A DNA stretch of 64,000 nucleotides from UBA935 sp031555615 (GTDB lineage: Bacteria; Bacillota; Clostridia; Lachnospirales; Lachnospiraceae): contig JAVBUF010000043.1 in the NCBI GenBank assembly GCA_031555615.1, positions 10,085-74,084 of the forward strand, read 5' to 3'. The position numbers were made by a program, and so were the translations under genes. The notes below the pieces were generated by a model that was not told where the DNA came from, did not search any database, and was given only the letters and a program-made list of their open reading frames with translations. Shown in pieces: positions 1-9,402 of the stretch (positions within the stretch are counted from its first letter, which is position 1; every line of letters begins with the position of its first letter).

Positions 1-662
1 ATTTCTCCATTGGTTCCAAGGTCCAGAATTAAAATCTTTTTTTGACTGGTGATTTTCTGTACATATCCATATACTGCCGCCATATCCGAGCCAACATGAC
101 CGGAAATATTGGGCAAAATACACACCTCACATTCAGCCCCCTTCACCAGTCCCAGTTCACTGCCTTTGCGCCTTTGAATCCCTTCATATGCCGCCATGAA
201 AGGAGCACGGGCCAAGCCTGCCGGAGATATTCCTAAAAGCAAATGGCACATCGTCGTATTTCCCACAACCGCAATCCGTTCACAAACCGCCTCATCCAGC
301 AGTTCTTCCATAATACTGTTTAAACAAGCCACGATCAACTGCTGCAATTGCCGAAGGTTTTCTTCTTTTTCCAAAGCAAAAGAAATCCGGCTGATAACAT
401 CCCCGCCACAGACAGATTGGGGATTGGCTTTCGCCAGTGTCTGCAGCAGTTTCCCCTCCTTAAGATCAAAAAGAAGTCCGGCTACTGTTGTTGTTCCGAT
501 ATCAAAAGCAATCCCCAGCCCTTTACCACCCGGTTCGGCTTGAAATCCTGCGGGAAACGTAAACGAATTACTTTTATTGGTGACCGGCATCACTCCTGCT
601 GCCGCACACCCGTCGCAAGCGGCCTTGCGGCAACCTGCACAATACTTTTTAAAATTCTGCAT
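1..662 (-). CDS. RACo-like ASKHA domain protein (DUF4445 family), C-terminus cut by window edge
   Basis: About 220 codons are visible and the frame runs off the left edge. After a Cys-rich N-terminus (C8, C11, C16, C19) comes an actin/Hsp70-like ATPase fold with a phosphate-1 motif near residue 53 (FDIGTTTVAGLLF), then NPQSVCGGDVISRI and, near the edge, LDLGTNGE. This series is typical of reductive activators of corrinoid proteins (RACo) and related DUF4445 proteins, which use ATP to drive electrons onto a low-potential cofactor. The usual N-terminal 2Fe-2S ferredoxin domain is absent and a four-Cys segment stands in its place. The start is supported by AGAGGT upstream. No corrinoid methyltransferase lies in the window, so the partner is unknown. 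Confidence 0.75.
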   Translation of the reverse strand, partial: MQNFKKYCAGCRKAACDGCAAAGVMPVTNKSNSFTFPAGFQAEPGGKGLGIAFDIGTTTVAGLLFDLKEGKLLQTLAKANPQSVCGGDVISRISFALEKEENLRQLQQLIVACLNSIMEELLDEAVCERIAVVGNTTMCHLLLGISPAGLARAPFMAAYEGIQRRKGSELGLVKGAECEVCILPNISGHVGSDMAAVYGYVQKITSQKKILILDLGTNGE

Positions 663-707
663 CCTAGTAACCTCTAAAGATTTTATTGTATATCGCCAAT
701 CTTTCAT

Positions 708-728
708 GTATGATATATCATATCATAC
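708..728. promoter_or_regulatory. Perfect inverted repeat between divergent genes
   Basis: Two 9-bp arms (GTATGATAT and its complement) flank a 3-bp centre. The repeat lies between the divergent ASKHA gene and the methyltransferase gene. It has the size and symmetry of a dimeric repressor site, but no candidate regulator is adjacent. Confidence 0.4.
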
Positions 729-783
729 TAAAAATGAACCAACAAGTTTGTTAAAAAGTGAACTTTTATGAAAAGAGGATTTT

Positions 784-1662
784 ATGTGGATTGCTGATGA
801 GTGGAAAGATTACGAAGTACTGGAGACTGCCGGCGGCGAAAAACTGGAGCGATGGGGCGATTATCTCCTGGTCCGGCCGGACCCGCAGGTACTTTGGAAT
901 ACACCGAAAATACATAAAGGATGGAAGCATAAAAATGCACATTATCACCGCAGTGCCAAGGGCGGCGGAGAATGGGAATTTTTTAATTTGCCTAATGAAT
1001 GGAGTATCAAATATAAAGAGCTGACCTTTCGTCTAAAGCCTTTTAGCTTTAAGCATACCGGCATATTTCCCGAGCAGGCCGTAAACTGGGACTGGTGTGC
1101 CCGCAAAATCAGAGAAGCCGGGCGTCCCTTAAAAGTCCTGAACCTCTTTGCCTATACCGGCGGTGCCACCCTGTCCGCTGCCAGGGCCGGCGCTGAGGTT
1201 ACCCATGTGGATGCCTCCAAAGGAATGGTGGGATGGGCCAAAGAAAATGCTGCCGCCTCCGGACTGGAAAATGCCCCCATCCGCTGGCTGGTAGATGACT
1301 GCATAAAATTTGTGGAACGGGAAATCCGCCGGGGCAATACTTATGACGGTATTATTATGGATCCCCCTTCCTATGGCCGGGGACCTAAGGGGGAAATCTG
1401 GAAAATAGATGAAAGTATTTTTCCTTTTATAGAATTAACTGCCAAAATCCTCTCTCAGGATGCGGTTTTCTTTTTGATCAATTCCTATACCACCGGATTG
1501 CAGCCTGCCGCCCTTTCCTATATGATGAACCGGGCCCTGGTACCGCATTTTGGGGGCCGGGTAGAATCTGCGGAAATCGGTCTGCCGGTTGCCACCGATG
1601 GTCTGGTGCTTCCCTGCGGGGCGTCAGGAAGATGGGAACGGGATTTTTCTGATATCCATTAG
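784..1662 (+). CDS. Class I SAM-dependent methyltransferase (RlmI-like, COG1092 type)
   Basis: The 292-residue protein has a Rossmann methyltransferase core. Motif I is LNLFAYTGGATLSAA near residue 121 followed by an acidic motif II (HVDASKG), and motif IV is DPPSYGRG near residue 196. The FAYTGG and DPPSYG signatures are those of the RlmI/RlmK family, which makes 5-methylcytosine or N2-methylguanine in 23S rRNA. The N-terminal PUA domain of RlmI is missing, so the exact RNA target is uncertain. GAGG lies just upstream of the ATG. The gene converges on the DUF2752 gene, with the two stop codons overlapping by 4 bp. Confidence 0.82.
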   Translation: MWIADEWKDYEVLETAGGEKLERWGDYLLVRPDPQVLWNTPKIHKGWKHKNAHYHRSAKGGGEWEFFNLPNEWSIKYKELTFRLKPFSFKHTGIFPEQAVNWDWCARKIREAGRPLKVLNLFAYTGGATLSAARAGAEVTHVDASKGMVGWAKENAAASGLENAPIRWLVDDCIKFVEREIRRGNTYDGIIMDPPSYGRGPKGEIWKIDESIFPFIELTAKILSQDAVFFLINSYTTGLQPAALSYMMNRALVPHFGGRVESAEIGLPVATDGLVLPCGASGRWERDFSDIH

Positions 1663-2117
1663 AAAAACACCTGTCTGACGAAATCGTCGTACCCGGGTAT
1701 CCGCTGCTCCAGCAAGTTCCCTCTGGTATAAACATAAGGCACGCGGTCCGGGAAATACAGGTACATTCTGATAAAATAAGCCAAAAGCAGTAAAACGAAA
1801 ACAAGGATAATCCCAACCACAAATCCTTTCACCGGTACTCCTTTTATATACCTGCAAAAAAAGCAGTAGCCCGCGAACAGAACAATTACAAAAGCAGTCG
1901 GATTCATATAAAAGGCACGAGCAAACTGACCGGTTAATATAAACCACACCGCTCTTGTCATACCGCATCCCGCACAGGGAAAGCCGGTGGTTAGAATAAG
2001 GGGACAGGATGCCGGCAGTAAAATGTGCATCAGCACATAATAAACAGCCAAAGCAACTGCACACCATATATATTTTTTTATATCCCTCCAAATTCTTACC
2101 GCGATTGTCCTTATCAT
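1659..2117 (-). CDS. DUF2752 membrane protein
   Basis: The 152-residue protein has about four hydrophobic segments. It carries the family hallmark TTGFPCAGCGMTRA, with the paired CxxC-like cysteines and the following Trp-rich helix. The family has no assigned biochemical role. The gene starts 5 bp after the hybrid kinase stop and is probably the last cistron of that operon. This context links it to sensing only by association. Confidence 0.75.
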   Translation of the reverse strand: MIRTIAVRIWRDIKKYIWCAVALAVYYVLMHILLPASCPLILTTGFPCAGCGMTRAVWFILTGQFARAFYMNPTAFVIVLFAGYCFFCRYIKGVPVKGFVVGIILVFVLLLLAYFIRMYLYFPDRVPYVYTRGNLLEQRIPGYDDFVRQVFF

Positions 2118-2122
2118 CTCAG

Positions 2123-5100
2123 TTACTTTTCGTTTTGCCTCTCTATAAATATTTTTTTAATTGTTTCGGTCAGCTGCTGTATATCGATGGGTTTGGCCAA
2201 ATGACCGTTCATTCCGCATTCGATGGATTTTTTCATATCTTCATCAAAGGCATTGGCCGTCATGGCAATAATGGGAACATTTTCCATATCATTACGTTCC
2301 ATTTGTCTGATTCTTTTCGTCGCTTCCAGACCATCCATTACCGGCATCCGGATATCCATTAAAATAACATCATAATATCCCGGCGAACTGGCTGCGTATT
2401 TATCTACTGCTTCCTGACCGTCTAATGCAACGTCCACAATAAAACCCTGCATTTCCATTAATGTTTGCGCAATCTCCACATTCAGACTGTTATCTTCCAC
2501 CAACAGGACGCGGCTGCCTTTCAAACTGCTGTCTTCCAGCAGATCGATATCCATGGATTTCTTTTTTTCCGCTTCTCCGATTTCCATAAGCAGCGTAAAA
2601 TAAAAATCACTTCCCTGATCCGGCTGGCTGTCCAGTTCGATCTTACCACCCATCATATGAATCAGATGGCTGCTGATGGAAAGCCCAAGCCCGGTACCGG
2701 CGTATTCCCTTTTACCGATATTTTCCACCTGCTCAAAAGAAAGGAAAATCCGCTCTTTATTCTCGGCACTGACACCGATTCCATCATCACGAACGGAAAA
2801 TTTCACCCGGGTCTGCCGTTCATCCAGTATCGTCTGTTCTATCGAAAGAACGATATTACCTTCAGCCGGTGTAAATTTTACTGCATTTCCCAACAAATTG
2901 ACCAGTACCTGGCTTAACCGGAGTTCGTCCCCCAAAACCCATTCATTGACAATCTGCTTTTCAACACGATAGTAAATATTCTTGCTTTCCGCCTGCGGCA
3001 GAATCATATTTTCAATCCCGCTAATCATTTCATTAAGATTCAGGTTTTTTACATCCAGCTTCATCTTTCCGCTTTCAATTTTGGACATATCCAAAATATG
3101 ATTGATCAGCCCCAGTAAGTAATAGGACGATTGGGAAATCTTAGTTAAACATTCTTCAACCTTATCTTCCTTCTCTTTTTCCAGCAGCGCAATGGTGGTC
3201 ATTCCGATTATGGCATTCATTGGCGTGCGGATCTCATGGGACATGCGGGAAAGAAAATCACTTTTTGCCTGACTGGCCAAATCATGTTTTTCCCGATTAA
3301 TATTGGACTCAATAATCTTTACTATTTCCTGAATATCATTTTTGTCCCGTTCACCCCATTTTTCTGACCCGCCGGTCTGCTGCACAAAGCTTACGGAACC
3401 AATATAGCACTCCCTGTCATACATCGGAACACTAATCCCCTCCGCATAATTGGAAACAAACAGAACTTTCCGCTGCAAAGGTAATAATTCTTCCAGTTCC
3501 AAAAATTTATTGGTTCTGTCACTGATACTCTCTATTAATTCATCAAACTCACCGGATGAAAAATATCTTATTTCACTTAAATCCTCGCTGCCGCTTTCTG
3601 CCTGCCACCAATAATTCAGATAAGCCGCATGGAAATCCCAGTCAATTATTACTACCCTGATAGCTTCCGCCGAAAAATAATTGCCCAGCTTGGTCAGCAT
3701 GACTGCCATTACATTGCTGAAATCTCCGCCTTTATCAAAAAAATTAAAAACCTGAGAAATAATATTGGGCTTTCCGGAATAAGAAATTCTTGCAATTCCA
3801 TTGATTTCCCGTTCCTGATTCAGCTGCTCAAAAGAGGAAATATTACTTCCCTTTTCTTTTTTTACAAGAAACAGTTCCTTTTTTACCTGGGTTAGCAGTT
3901 GTTCATAGGAGAAATTTTCTCCCGCCACTTCCCGAACTCCTGCTGACAACTCGATACATAACGTGCTATTTGGATATAATCCCTTTGCCTTTTCCTGTAT
4001 CACGGTAATGAAATCCCAGGTGTCACTTAAGCTAAATCCACTAAACCAGAGTAAAATTTCATCTCCGCCGATGCGTATCCCGACGATATCTTCATTTATC
4101 ATATTTCTGATGATTTTCCCGATTTCTTCTAGTATGGAATCTCCTAAAATCATTCCATACTCTTCATTAATCGCACGAAAACCATCTATATCCAGTAATG
4201 CCAGACATCCTTTGTTATAATATTTCAATTCCGATTCAATTAACTTCTTTCCTGCTTCTTTTTTCAAAAGACCGGTAATCAAATCCTGACGCTGCTCCTC
4301 TAATTGGCGCAGCTCATTCAATTTTTCCTGATTAATATTTTTAATACTGCCGATAATCTTAGACCGGACGCCGTCCGCATCTTTGATTATGGTGCCTTTC
4401 ATTTCTATCCACTCAAAATCAGCCTCTTTTTTCAGCTTGACCTGCAGCACTGCTTTAACTTCATTTCCCCCACTCTTAACAACATCGGATACCATTCGGC
4501 GATGTTCAGGCTGGATTGCCTGCAGAATTTCCTCCCGGCCTATCTGACGATAGATACTCTGCTCCGATTCACCTGACTGTTCCGAGTTAAAGCTGATTAA
4601 TTCTAATTCCGCTTTTTTTATATCATAAGTAAATAAAACATCGGTACTGCTTCGCAGGGCAATCCGATACCGTTCTTTTTCCTCCAGCAGTTTATATTCA
4701 TTTTCCTTCTGTTTTTCGGTGAGATTATGTACCACATCATACAGTTCATCCACTTCCCGGATATTGGATATTTTATATTCGGTCAATTGATTATCCGAAC
4801 TGGTTCGAATGGATTCTGCCAGCTTTCTGATGGGAGATGTTATATGAGTTGCAATAAAATATATAGCTATACAGCTGAAAAGAAAAGCAATTAAAATGCC
4901 TGTTAATAAATTAAACGTTATTTTGTCACTAAATCCAAACAGACTTTCATGCTCCTTGATTCCCACAAGTGCCCATACTTCATTCTCAAAAGGAGTATTG
5001 CTATTGTACAAATGCAATTCACTTACCGACACATAAATAGGATCGGTAACACTGGTAATATCCTCCACTTGATAGAGATCATTATACTCTGTTTCATCAA

Positions 5101-6037
5101 TGGTTATCGCCTTGCTCACATTGCTCATGCGTTCTGCCAGAACTCCGGAATATACCAGGGGCATCAATTGTCCGCTTTCCGCATCATATCGGGCCAGCAT
5201 ATAACTGCTATTATCATTACTGGATGTGTTTTGGGCGGATATTTGTTTCAGGAAATAATTGCGGGAAACTTCAATTCCCATAACACCATATATCTGGCCT
5301 TCATATACCAGAGGAATGCTGTAGGTAATAATCTGATAAGAATCTTTTTCAGTGCCCCGGGTAAGCAAAAAGGGCTCACTCCAATAAGCCAGATTTTTGT
5401 AAGAAGCCTCCGGATTCTCCTGAGCCGCCTGATATGGCCGGTAAAAAAAGTTATCTCTTTCTTTTACACCCGGTTCCGCAAAGTGAAAATCAGTGGTCCA
5501 CAAATAATCTAAAGGAATCCCTAATTCATGGGCAAATTCGCTGTTTCCCCGTTCCATTAATACATCAGAATAGCCGCCTGGATTACTGAGGGGATCAATA
5601 TCCCTGAAGTAAACCCCATTGTACATGTCCTCTTCTGCTCCGGCCTTGGGATTTCCCACAATCATAAAGCTTCCGGTTACAGCATTCTTTCTAAGCATAT
5701 ACAGACACGGCGACAGCATCTCATGTAAAAGCTCGCTTTGCAGCTTATCATTATCCATGAACTCCTGAATACTGATTTCCTCCCGCTGCAAAATAGCTTT
5801 CAAATTAGCATCCATCTGTTCTTTCTCTTCTTTGATATTAGACCATTGCTGAACCATATTGTTTTCAATCAGGATCTTCCGGCTTTCAACAGCCTGACTT
5901 AATATGTCTACCGAATTTCGAGCCAACAGGCTTGTGCTCCCGCCCAAAATCACCGTACCATAAGTAATCAGCGCCTGCACCAGCATAACCAAAATCAGCG
6001 GTATAATAAACATTTTTAAGATTGTTCTTTTTTTCAA
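2123..6037 (-). CDS. Multidomain hybrid sensor histidine kinase with Cache, HAMP, PAS, GGDEF, GAF-like, HisKA, HATPase and receiver domains
   Basis: At 1304 residues this is an unusually long kinase. An N-terminal membrane helix is followed by an extracytoplasmic Cache-type sensor of about 350 residues, a second helix and a HAMP segment (ITSPIRKLAESIRT). Then come a PAS region, a diguanylate-cyclase-like domain with GGDEI, a GAF-like stretch, a HisKA domain whose phospho-acceptor is H934 (SHEIRTPMNAIIG), an HATPase domain with DDGIG and GTGLGLSIS, and a C-terminal receiver with VILMDIRMPVMDG. The gene lies 35 bp downstream of a solute-binding lipoprotein gene, so the pair probably senses a ligand delivered by that protein. 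No separate response regulator follows. Whether the GGDEI domain makes c-di-GMP is not shown. Confidence 0.9.
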   Translation of the reverse strand: MKKRTILKMFIIPLILVMLVQALITYGTVILGGSTSLLARNSVDILSQAVESRKILIENNMVQQWSNIKEEKEQMDANLKAILQREEISIQEFMDNDKLQSELLHEMLSPCLYMLRKNAVTGSFMIVGNPKAGAEEDMYNGVYFRDIDPLSNPGGYSDVLMERGNSEFAHELGIPLDYLWTTDFHFAEPGVKERDNFFYRPYQAAQENPEASYKNLAYWSEPFLLTRGTEKDSYQIITYSIPLVYEGQIYGVMGIEVSRNYFLKQISAQNTSSNDNSSYMLARYDAESGQLMPLVYSGVLAERMSNVSKAITIDETEYNDLYQVEDITSVTDPIYVSVSELHLYNSNTPFENEVWALVGIKEHESLFGFSDKITFNLLTGILIAFLFSCIAIYFIATHITSPIRKLAESIRTSSDNQLTEYKISNIREVDELYDVVHNLTEKQKENEYKLLEEKERYRIALRSSTDVLFTYDIKKAELELISFNSEQSGESEQSIYRQIGREEILQAIQPEHRRMVSDVVKSGGNEVKAVLQVKLKKEADFEWIEMKGTIIKDADGVRSKIIGSIKNINQEKLNELRQLEEQRQDLITGLLKKEAGKKLIESELKYYNKGCLALLDIDGFRAINEEYGMILGDSILEEIGKIIRNMINEDIVGIRIGGDEILLWFSGFSLSDTWDFITVIQEKAKGLYPNSTLCIELSAGVREVAGENFSYEQLLTQVKKELFLVKKEKGSNISSFEQLNQEREINGIARISYSGKPNIISQVFNFFDKGGDFSNVMAVMLTKLGNYFSAEAIRVVIIDWDFHAAYLNYWWQAESGSEDLSEIRYFSSGEFDELIESISDRTNKFLELEELLPLQRKVLFVSNYAEGISVPMYDRECYIGSVSFVQQTGGSEKWGERDKNDIQEIVKIIESNINREKHDLASQAKSDFLSRMSHEIRTPMNAIIGMTTIALLEKEKEDKVEECLTKISQSSYYLLGLINHILDMSKIESGKMKLDVKNLNLNEMISGIENMILPQAESKNIYYRVEKQIVNEWVLGDELRLSQVLVNLLGNAVKFTPAEGNIVLSIEQTILDERQTRVKFSVRDDGIGVSAENKERIFLSFEQVENIGKREYAGTGLGLSISSHLIHMMGGKIELDSQPDQGSDFYFTLLMEIGEAEKKKSMDIDLLEDSSLKGSRVLLVEDNSLNVEIAQTLMEMQGFIVDVALDGQEAVDKYAASSPGYYDVILMDIRMPVMDGLEATKRIRQMERNDMENVPIIAMTANAFDEDMKKSIECGMNGHLAKPIDIQQLTETIKKIFIERQNEK

Positions 6038-6072
6038 TTTTAAACAAACTCCTTAAAAATAACAGATTTACA

Positions 6073-7536
6073 TTACTTATTTCCTTCTACAGCCGTCTCC
6101 AATGCCGCACAAAACGATTGATACCATTCTTCAAATGCAGCCTCAGTAAGCAAATCAGCTGCTGCTTCTTCCAGGTTCATTCCTCCGGCAATTCGTTCTG
6201 CGACGATTTCTCTGTCAGCCCCAGCCTTGTCTTGCAAATGATATTCCAATACTTTTCTGGCCGCACTTCCGCCGTCAAAGGCTTTATTTGTATACAGCGT
6301 GCATTCCTTGGCATCTTCAATAGCTGTGACTATCGTATCATATGTTTTAGACGATACCGTTAACCCTCTTTCAGCAATTACCGCATCCATGCTGGCTTTA
6401 CTATAAGCACTTTTAATGACCGGAAGATAACCGGATGCACAGCCAAAGGCGATATTTTGTTCTTTCCGGGTAAACCATTTCAGGAAAACCACTGATGCAT
6501 ACTCTTCTTCCGGAGTTGCTTTGGTAACAACCATGCCGGCCCCCTGCTGTACAGCGTAATTAGCACCGTCAGCAAAAAGCGGATCCGGTATTACGATATA
6601 ATCAATGGCATAATTTTCTTCACCTTTTTCTACTTCATCCGGAAAATACATGGATGAAGTGGTGGAACCTGTAAAGGCAATAATCTCACCGATCTTCAGA
6701 TCATCTGAGCGGAACCGGCCAAAAGACTTAAAATATCCTTTAATATAAGGTGTATAATAATAGTCCCAGATACGCTTCATCACTTCTTTATCGGCATGCA
6801 GGGTCACCTTTTGGTTATGTACTTCAAAAATCTCTGTTCCCAACTGCATCGAGCCTGCTACGAACAAATTGGCAACCGCATCCCTGCCGTAAAAAGCCTG
6901 GCCGTCCTCAGCAATATCAGGGGTCATGGCATCCGTCCACTGGTAATAACGCTCTGCCGCATCCGCCAGACCTTCCTTGGTCTCAAGAAGAGACAATTCC
7001 GCGCCTGTTTCAGCAGCAAACTTATCCCAGTCAGTTTTATTTATCATCAGTATTTCAGTTGATTTTGCAACGGGGAAAATCCGCAGTTCATCGTTACTGC
7101 CGATTCTTCCTTCTTCCATGTATGAATCTACATATTCAGCCTGTTCTTCTGCCGTCATATATTGTCCAATATCGGCCAGATATCCCATTTTATCGATTTC
7201 ATATGCGGTATCGGCATAGGATGAAAAAATATTGGGAACTGCCTCGCTGCCTACTTCCTTATTAATAGAAGCCCGGACATTGACCTCCAGATCATTCACA
7301 TCCCCCTGGCTGTGTCCGACGACATAAATCCCTTTTTCTTTTCCTTCCGTATCATTAAACTCTGCAACCAATTCATCAAATGCGGCCTGCTGGGCACCAT
7401 TATAATAATGCCAGATACTGATGGATACCGGGTGTTTGGGGTCCAGTTTTACCTTTGTCCCCTGGCCGTTGCCTGCGCATGCACAGATACAAACTGACAC
7501 TGTCAGCATTATCGCTGCCAATATTCTTTTTTTCAT
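6073..7536 (-). CDS. Extracellular solute-binding lipoprotein (family 1, sugar-type)
   Basis: The 487-residue protein starts with a lipoprotein signal ending in ICAC. It has the family 1 solute-binding pattern: SISIWHYYNGAQQAAFDELVAEF near the N-terminus, then a later segment in which a Phe-Thr-Gly loop precedes the second lobe. The family captures sugars or other solutes outside the membrane. No permease or ATPase gene is adjacent. It is instead first in an operon with the large hybrid kinase, so it probably acts as a sensory ligand receptor and not in transport. That role is inference from context. Confidence 0.85.
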   Translation of the reverse strand: MKKRILAAIMLTVSVCICACAGNGQGTKVKLDPKHPVSISIWHYYNGAQQAAFDELVAEFNDTEGKEKGIYVVGHSQGDVNDLEVNVRASINKEVGSEAVPNIFSSYADTAYEIDKMGYLADIGQYMTAEEQAEYVDSYMEEGRIGSNDELRIFPVAKSTEILMINKTDWDKFAAETGAELSLLETKEGLADAAERYYQWTDAMTPDIAEDGQAFYGRDAVANLFVAGSMQLGTEIFEVHNQKVTLHADKEVMKRIWDYYYTPYIKGYFKSFGRFRSDDLKIGEIIAFTGSTTSSMYFPDEVEKGEENYAIDYIVIPDPLFADGANYAVQQGAGMVVTKATPEEEYASVVFLKWFTRKEQNIAFGCASGYLPVIKSAYSKASMDAVIAERGLTVSSKTYDTIVTAIEDAKECTLYTNKAFDGGSAARKVLEYHLQDKAGADREIVAERIAGGMNLEEAAADLLTEAAFEEWYQSFCAALETAVEGNK

Positions 7537-7594
7537 AATCTATCCTCTCCATATTTCCGTAATCTTCATATAATATAACATAAAAGAAATTTAT

Positions 7595-8200
7595 TTACCA
7601 CATATTTACTGAAACCAAAGCGCCGCCCGCGAAAGACGTCTGCTGCCAGCGTCTTAAGTCTATTTCCTTTCGAATTCCCTGATCAGAGATCACCACCAGC
7701 TTTTCATCCGGCTTATAATTGACAATCGTTACCCAGTGCCAGCTGTCCAGATTTGACAAGGCACCCCTGGAGTAATTCAAAAAAGCCACGGGTAAGTTTA
7801 GCTGCAAAGATTCCAAAATAAATCTTTCTATATTTTCATAATCAGGTCTCCGAAAAGGCCGTATGGGAATCCGCAAAATCTTGCTGACTGTTGAAATCCC
7901 TTTTGCTTCGGCATAACGGGACATTCCTCTGGCAAAAACCTGTGGATTTTTAACACCGCCGATACCTGGTTTAACAAAAGCAAACATATCATTCATCAAT
8001 TGCAGGCATTCCTGTTTACTGCCGGCATCGATGGGATAAAGCCTGGATAACTCATTCCCTCTTCGGGCAAAGTACCAGACAATATTAGACGCTGCTGTCG
8101 GTCCGCAGCCTGACATCCGCCGCCATTTGTCTTGGTACCAGTTCTGATTGCCACCAAAAAAGACTGTTTTTTCCATATTTATCTCAAATGATTTTTCCAT
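7595..8200 (-). CDS. C39-like cysteine peptidase fold protein
   Basis: The 201-residue protein has QDKWRRMSGCGPTAASN near the N-terminus (putative catalytic C32) and SWHWVTIVNY followed by VVISDQG near the C-terminus. These match the Cys-His-Asp order of C39 and related papain-like folds. There is no signal peptide and no membrane segment. A longer frame opens at 8242 but overlaps the upstream NUDIX gene; the start used here has AAGGA 8 bases upstream. Peptidase activity is inferred from motifs only, and the substrate is unknown. Confidence 0.6.
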   Translation of the reverse strand: MEKSFEINMEKTVFFGGNQNWYQDKWRRMSGCGPTAASNIVWYFARRGNELSRLYPIDAGSKQECLQLMNDMFAFVKPGIGGVKNPQVFARGMSRYAEAKGISTVSKILRIPIRPFRRPDYENIERFILESLQLNLPVAFLNYSRGALSNLDSWHWVTIVNYKPDEKLVVISDQGIRKEIDLRRWQQTSFAGGALVSVNMW

Positions 8201-8232
8201 CTGATATCCTTCTTTCATTTTCTCTGCTTTTA

Positions 8233-8709
8233 TCAAAAACAAGGGTGAAATTCTACCTGATGTTCTATCAGCTTATCACCCCGATAGACAAACTTCGCTG
8301 AAAAGAATCCCTTTTCACTTTTGATCCATGGCCAAAAGAGCCGATCTCCCTCCCACAGCTCCAGTTCTTCAATTTTATCGGTATCTATCCATTGCAGTTC
8401 CCCTTCATCACAGCTTCCGATTGTCCCCTCATAGCTGTCGGCTGTATAGATAAATATATATATGGGTTCGCTTTCCTCATCCATCGTCACAAAGGTGATC
8501 ATTCCCCGCAGCCGGTAACCGGTCAGTGTCACACCTGCTTCTTCTTTAATTTCCCGGACCAGACATTCTTCCGGGGATTCGCCGGGTTCAAATTTGCCCC
8601 CCAGGCCGATCCATTTATTTTTATTAATATCCTTTTCCTTTTTGTTGCGATAAAGCATCAGGGTTTTGCTCTCTTTCTGGATATAACATTCGGTACATAA
8701 AAGCATCAT
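8233..8709 (-). CDS. NUDIX hydrolase (MutT-like)
   Basis: The 158-residue protein has a complete Nudix box: GGKFEPGESPEECLVREI followed by KEEAG, which binds the divalent metal and the diphosphate. The preceding WIGLGG and the length resemble 8-oxo-dGTP diphosphatases, which clean oxidised nucleotides from the pool. The AAGGAGA site is at normal distance from ATG-ATG. The C39-like gene follows 32 bp downstream on the same strand and may be cotranscribed. The exact nucleotide substrate cannot be read from the sequence. Confidence 0.85.
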   Translation of the reverse strand: MMLLCTECYIQKESKTLMLYRNKKEKDINKNKWIGLGGKFEPGESPEECLVREIKEEAGVTLTGYRLRGMITFVTMDEESEPIYIFIYTADSYEGTIGSCDEGELQWIDTDKIEELELWEGDRLFWPWIKSEKGFFSAKFVYRGDKLIEHQVEFHPCF

Positions 8710-8794
8710 TTGTCTCCTTTTATCCGTTTATTATGGGGTCATTTTGCTAAATCATAATTTAATGGCATTTTTTCATTTTAATAACTTGCGTTTT

Positions 8795-9328
8795 TTATTT
8801 TTGGATATTGTATTCCATTCCTTCTTTTACTTCCGTGAATCCACATTTTTGATAGAGCCTTCTCCCTGCTTCGGTAGCATCCAGACTGATATGGGTAACC
8901 CCTTTGGCCTTCGCTTCTTCCAGCATGACGTTTACCAGTTTTAAGCCAATCCCACGCCTTCTGTAAGATTCCACCGTATATACATTCATAATATGTGCAC
9001 GCAGTCCGATGGGGTGACTGTAAGTCGGCAAGACCATAAAATAACAGATGGTTGCGCATCCAATGAGGGCTTCCCCCTCCCAGGCCAGGAAGGTGGACTG
9101 GTTTCCTGTCTCAAAATAATCCCGCGTGTTATTTATTAAATCATGATTAAGTTGACCGCCATTTATCTCAGCCAACATCTCAAATCGGATGGCCAGCACC
9201 GCTTCAATATCTTCCGCCGCTGCTGGCCTGCATGTTATACTTTCAGAACGTGCAACAAGTGCATCCACTGCCGCTTCGGCTTGAACACACTTGTCTGTTT
9301 TATTTTTATTTAAGTATTGCTGCCGCAT
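8795..9328 (-). CDS. GNAT family N-acetyltransferase
   Basis: The 177-residue protein has an N-terminal TCRPAAAEDIEAVLAIR strand-helix and the acetyl-CoA loop ESYRRRGIGLKLVNVML, followed by SLDATEAGRRLYQKCGF, all standard GNAT elements. The acceptor substrate is unknown. An ATG seven codons further upstream exists but lacks a ribosome binding site, whereas the chosen ATG follows AGAGG. Confidence 0.8.
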   Translation of the reverse strand: MRQQYLNKNKTDKCVQAEAAVDALVARSESITCRPAAAEDIEAVLAIRFEMLAEINGGQLNHDLINNTRDYFETGNQSTFLAWEGEALIGCATICYFMVLPTYSHPIGLRAHIMNVYTVESYRRRGIGLKLVNVMLEEAKAKGVTHISLDATEAGRRLYQKCGFTEVKEGMEYNIQK

Positions 9329-9402
9329 CTGTGATTCCTCTTTTCCCATTTGGAATGATTATATCACATCACCTGCTTTTTGAGAATCATTTATCTGATC
9401 AC

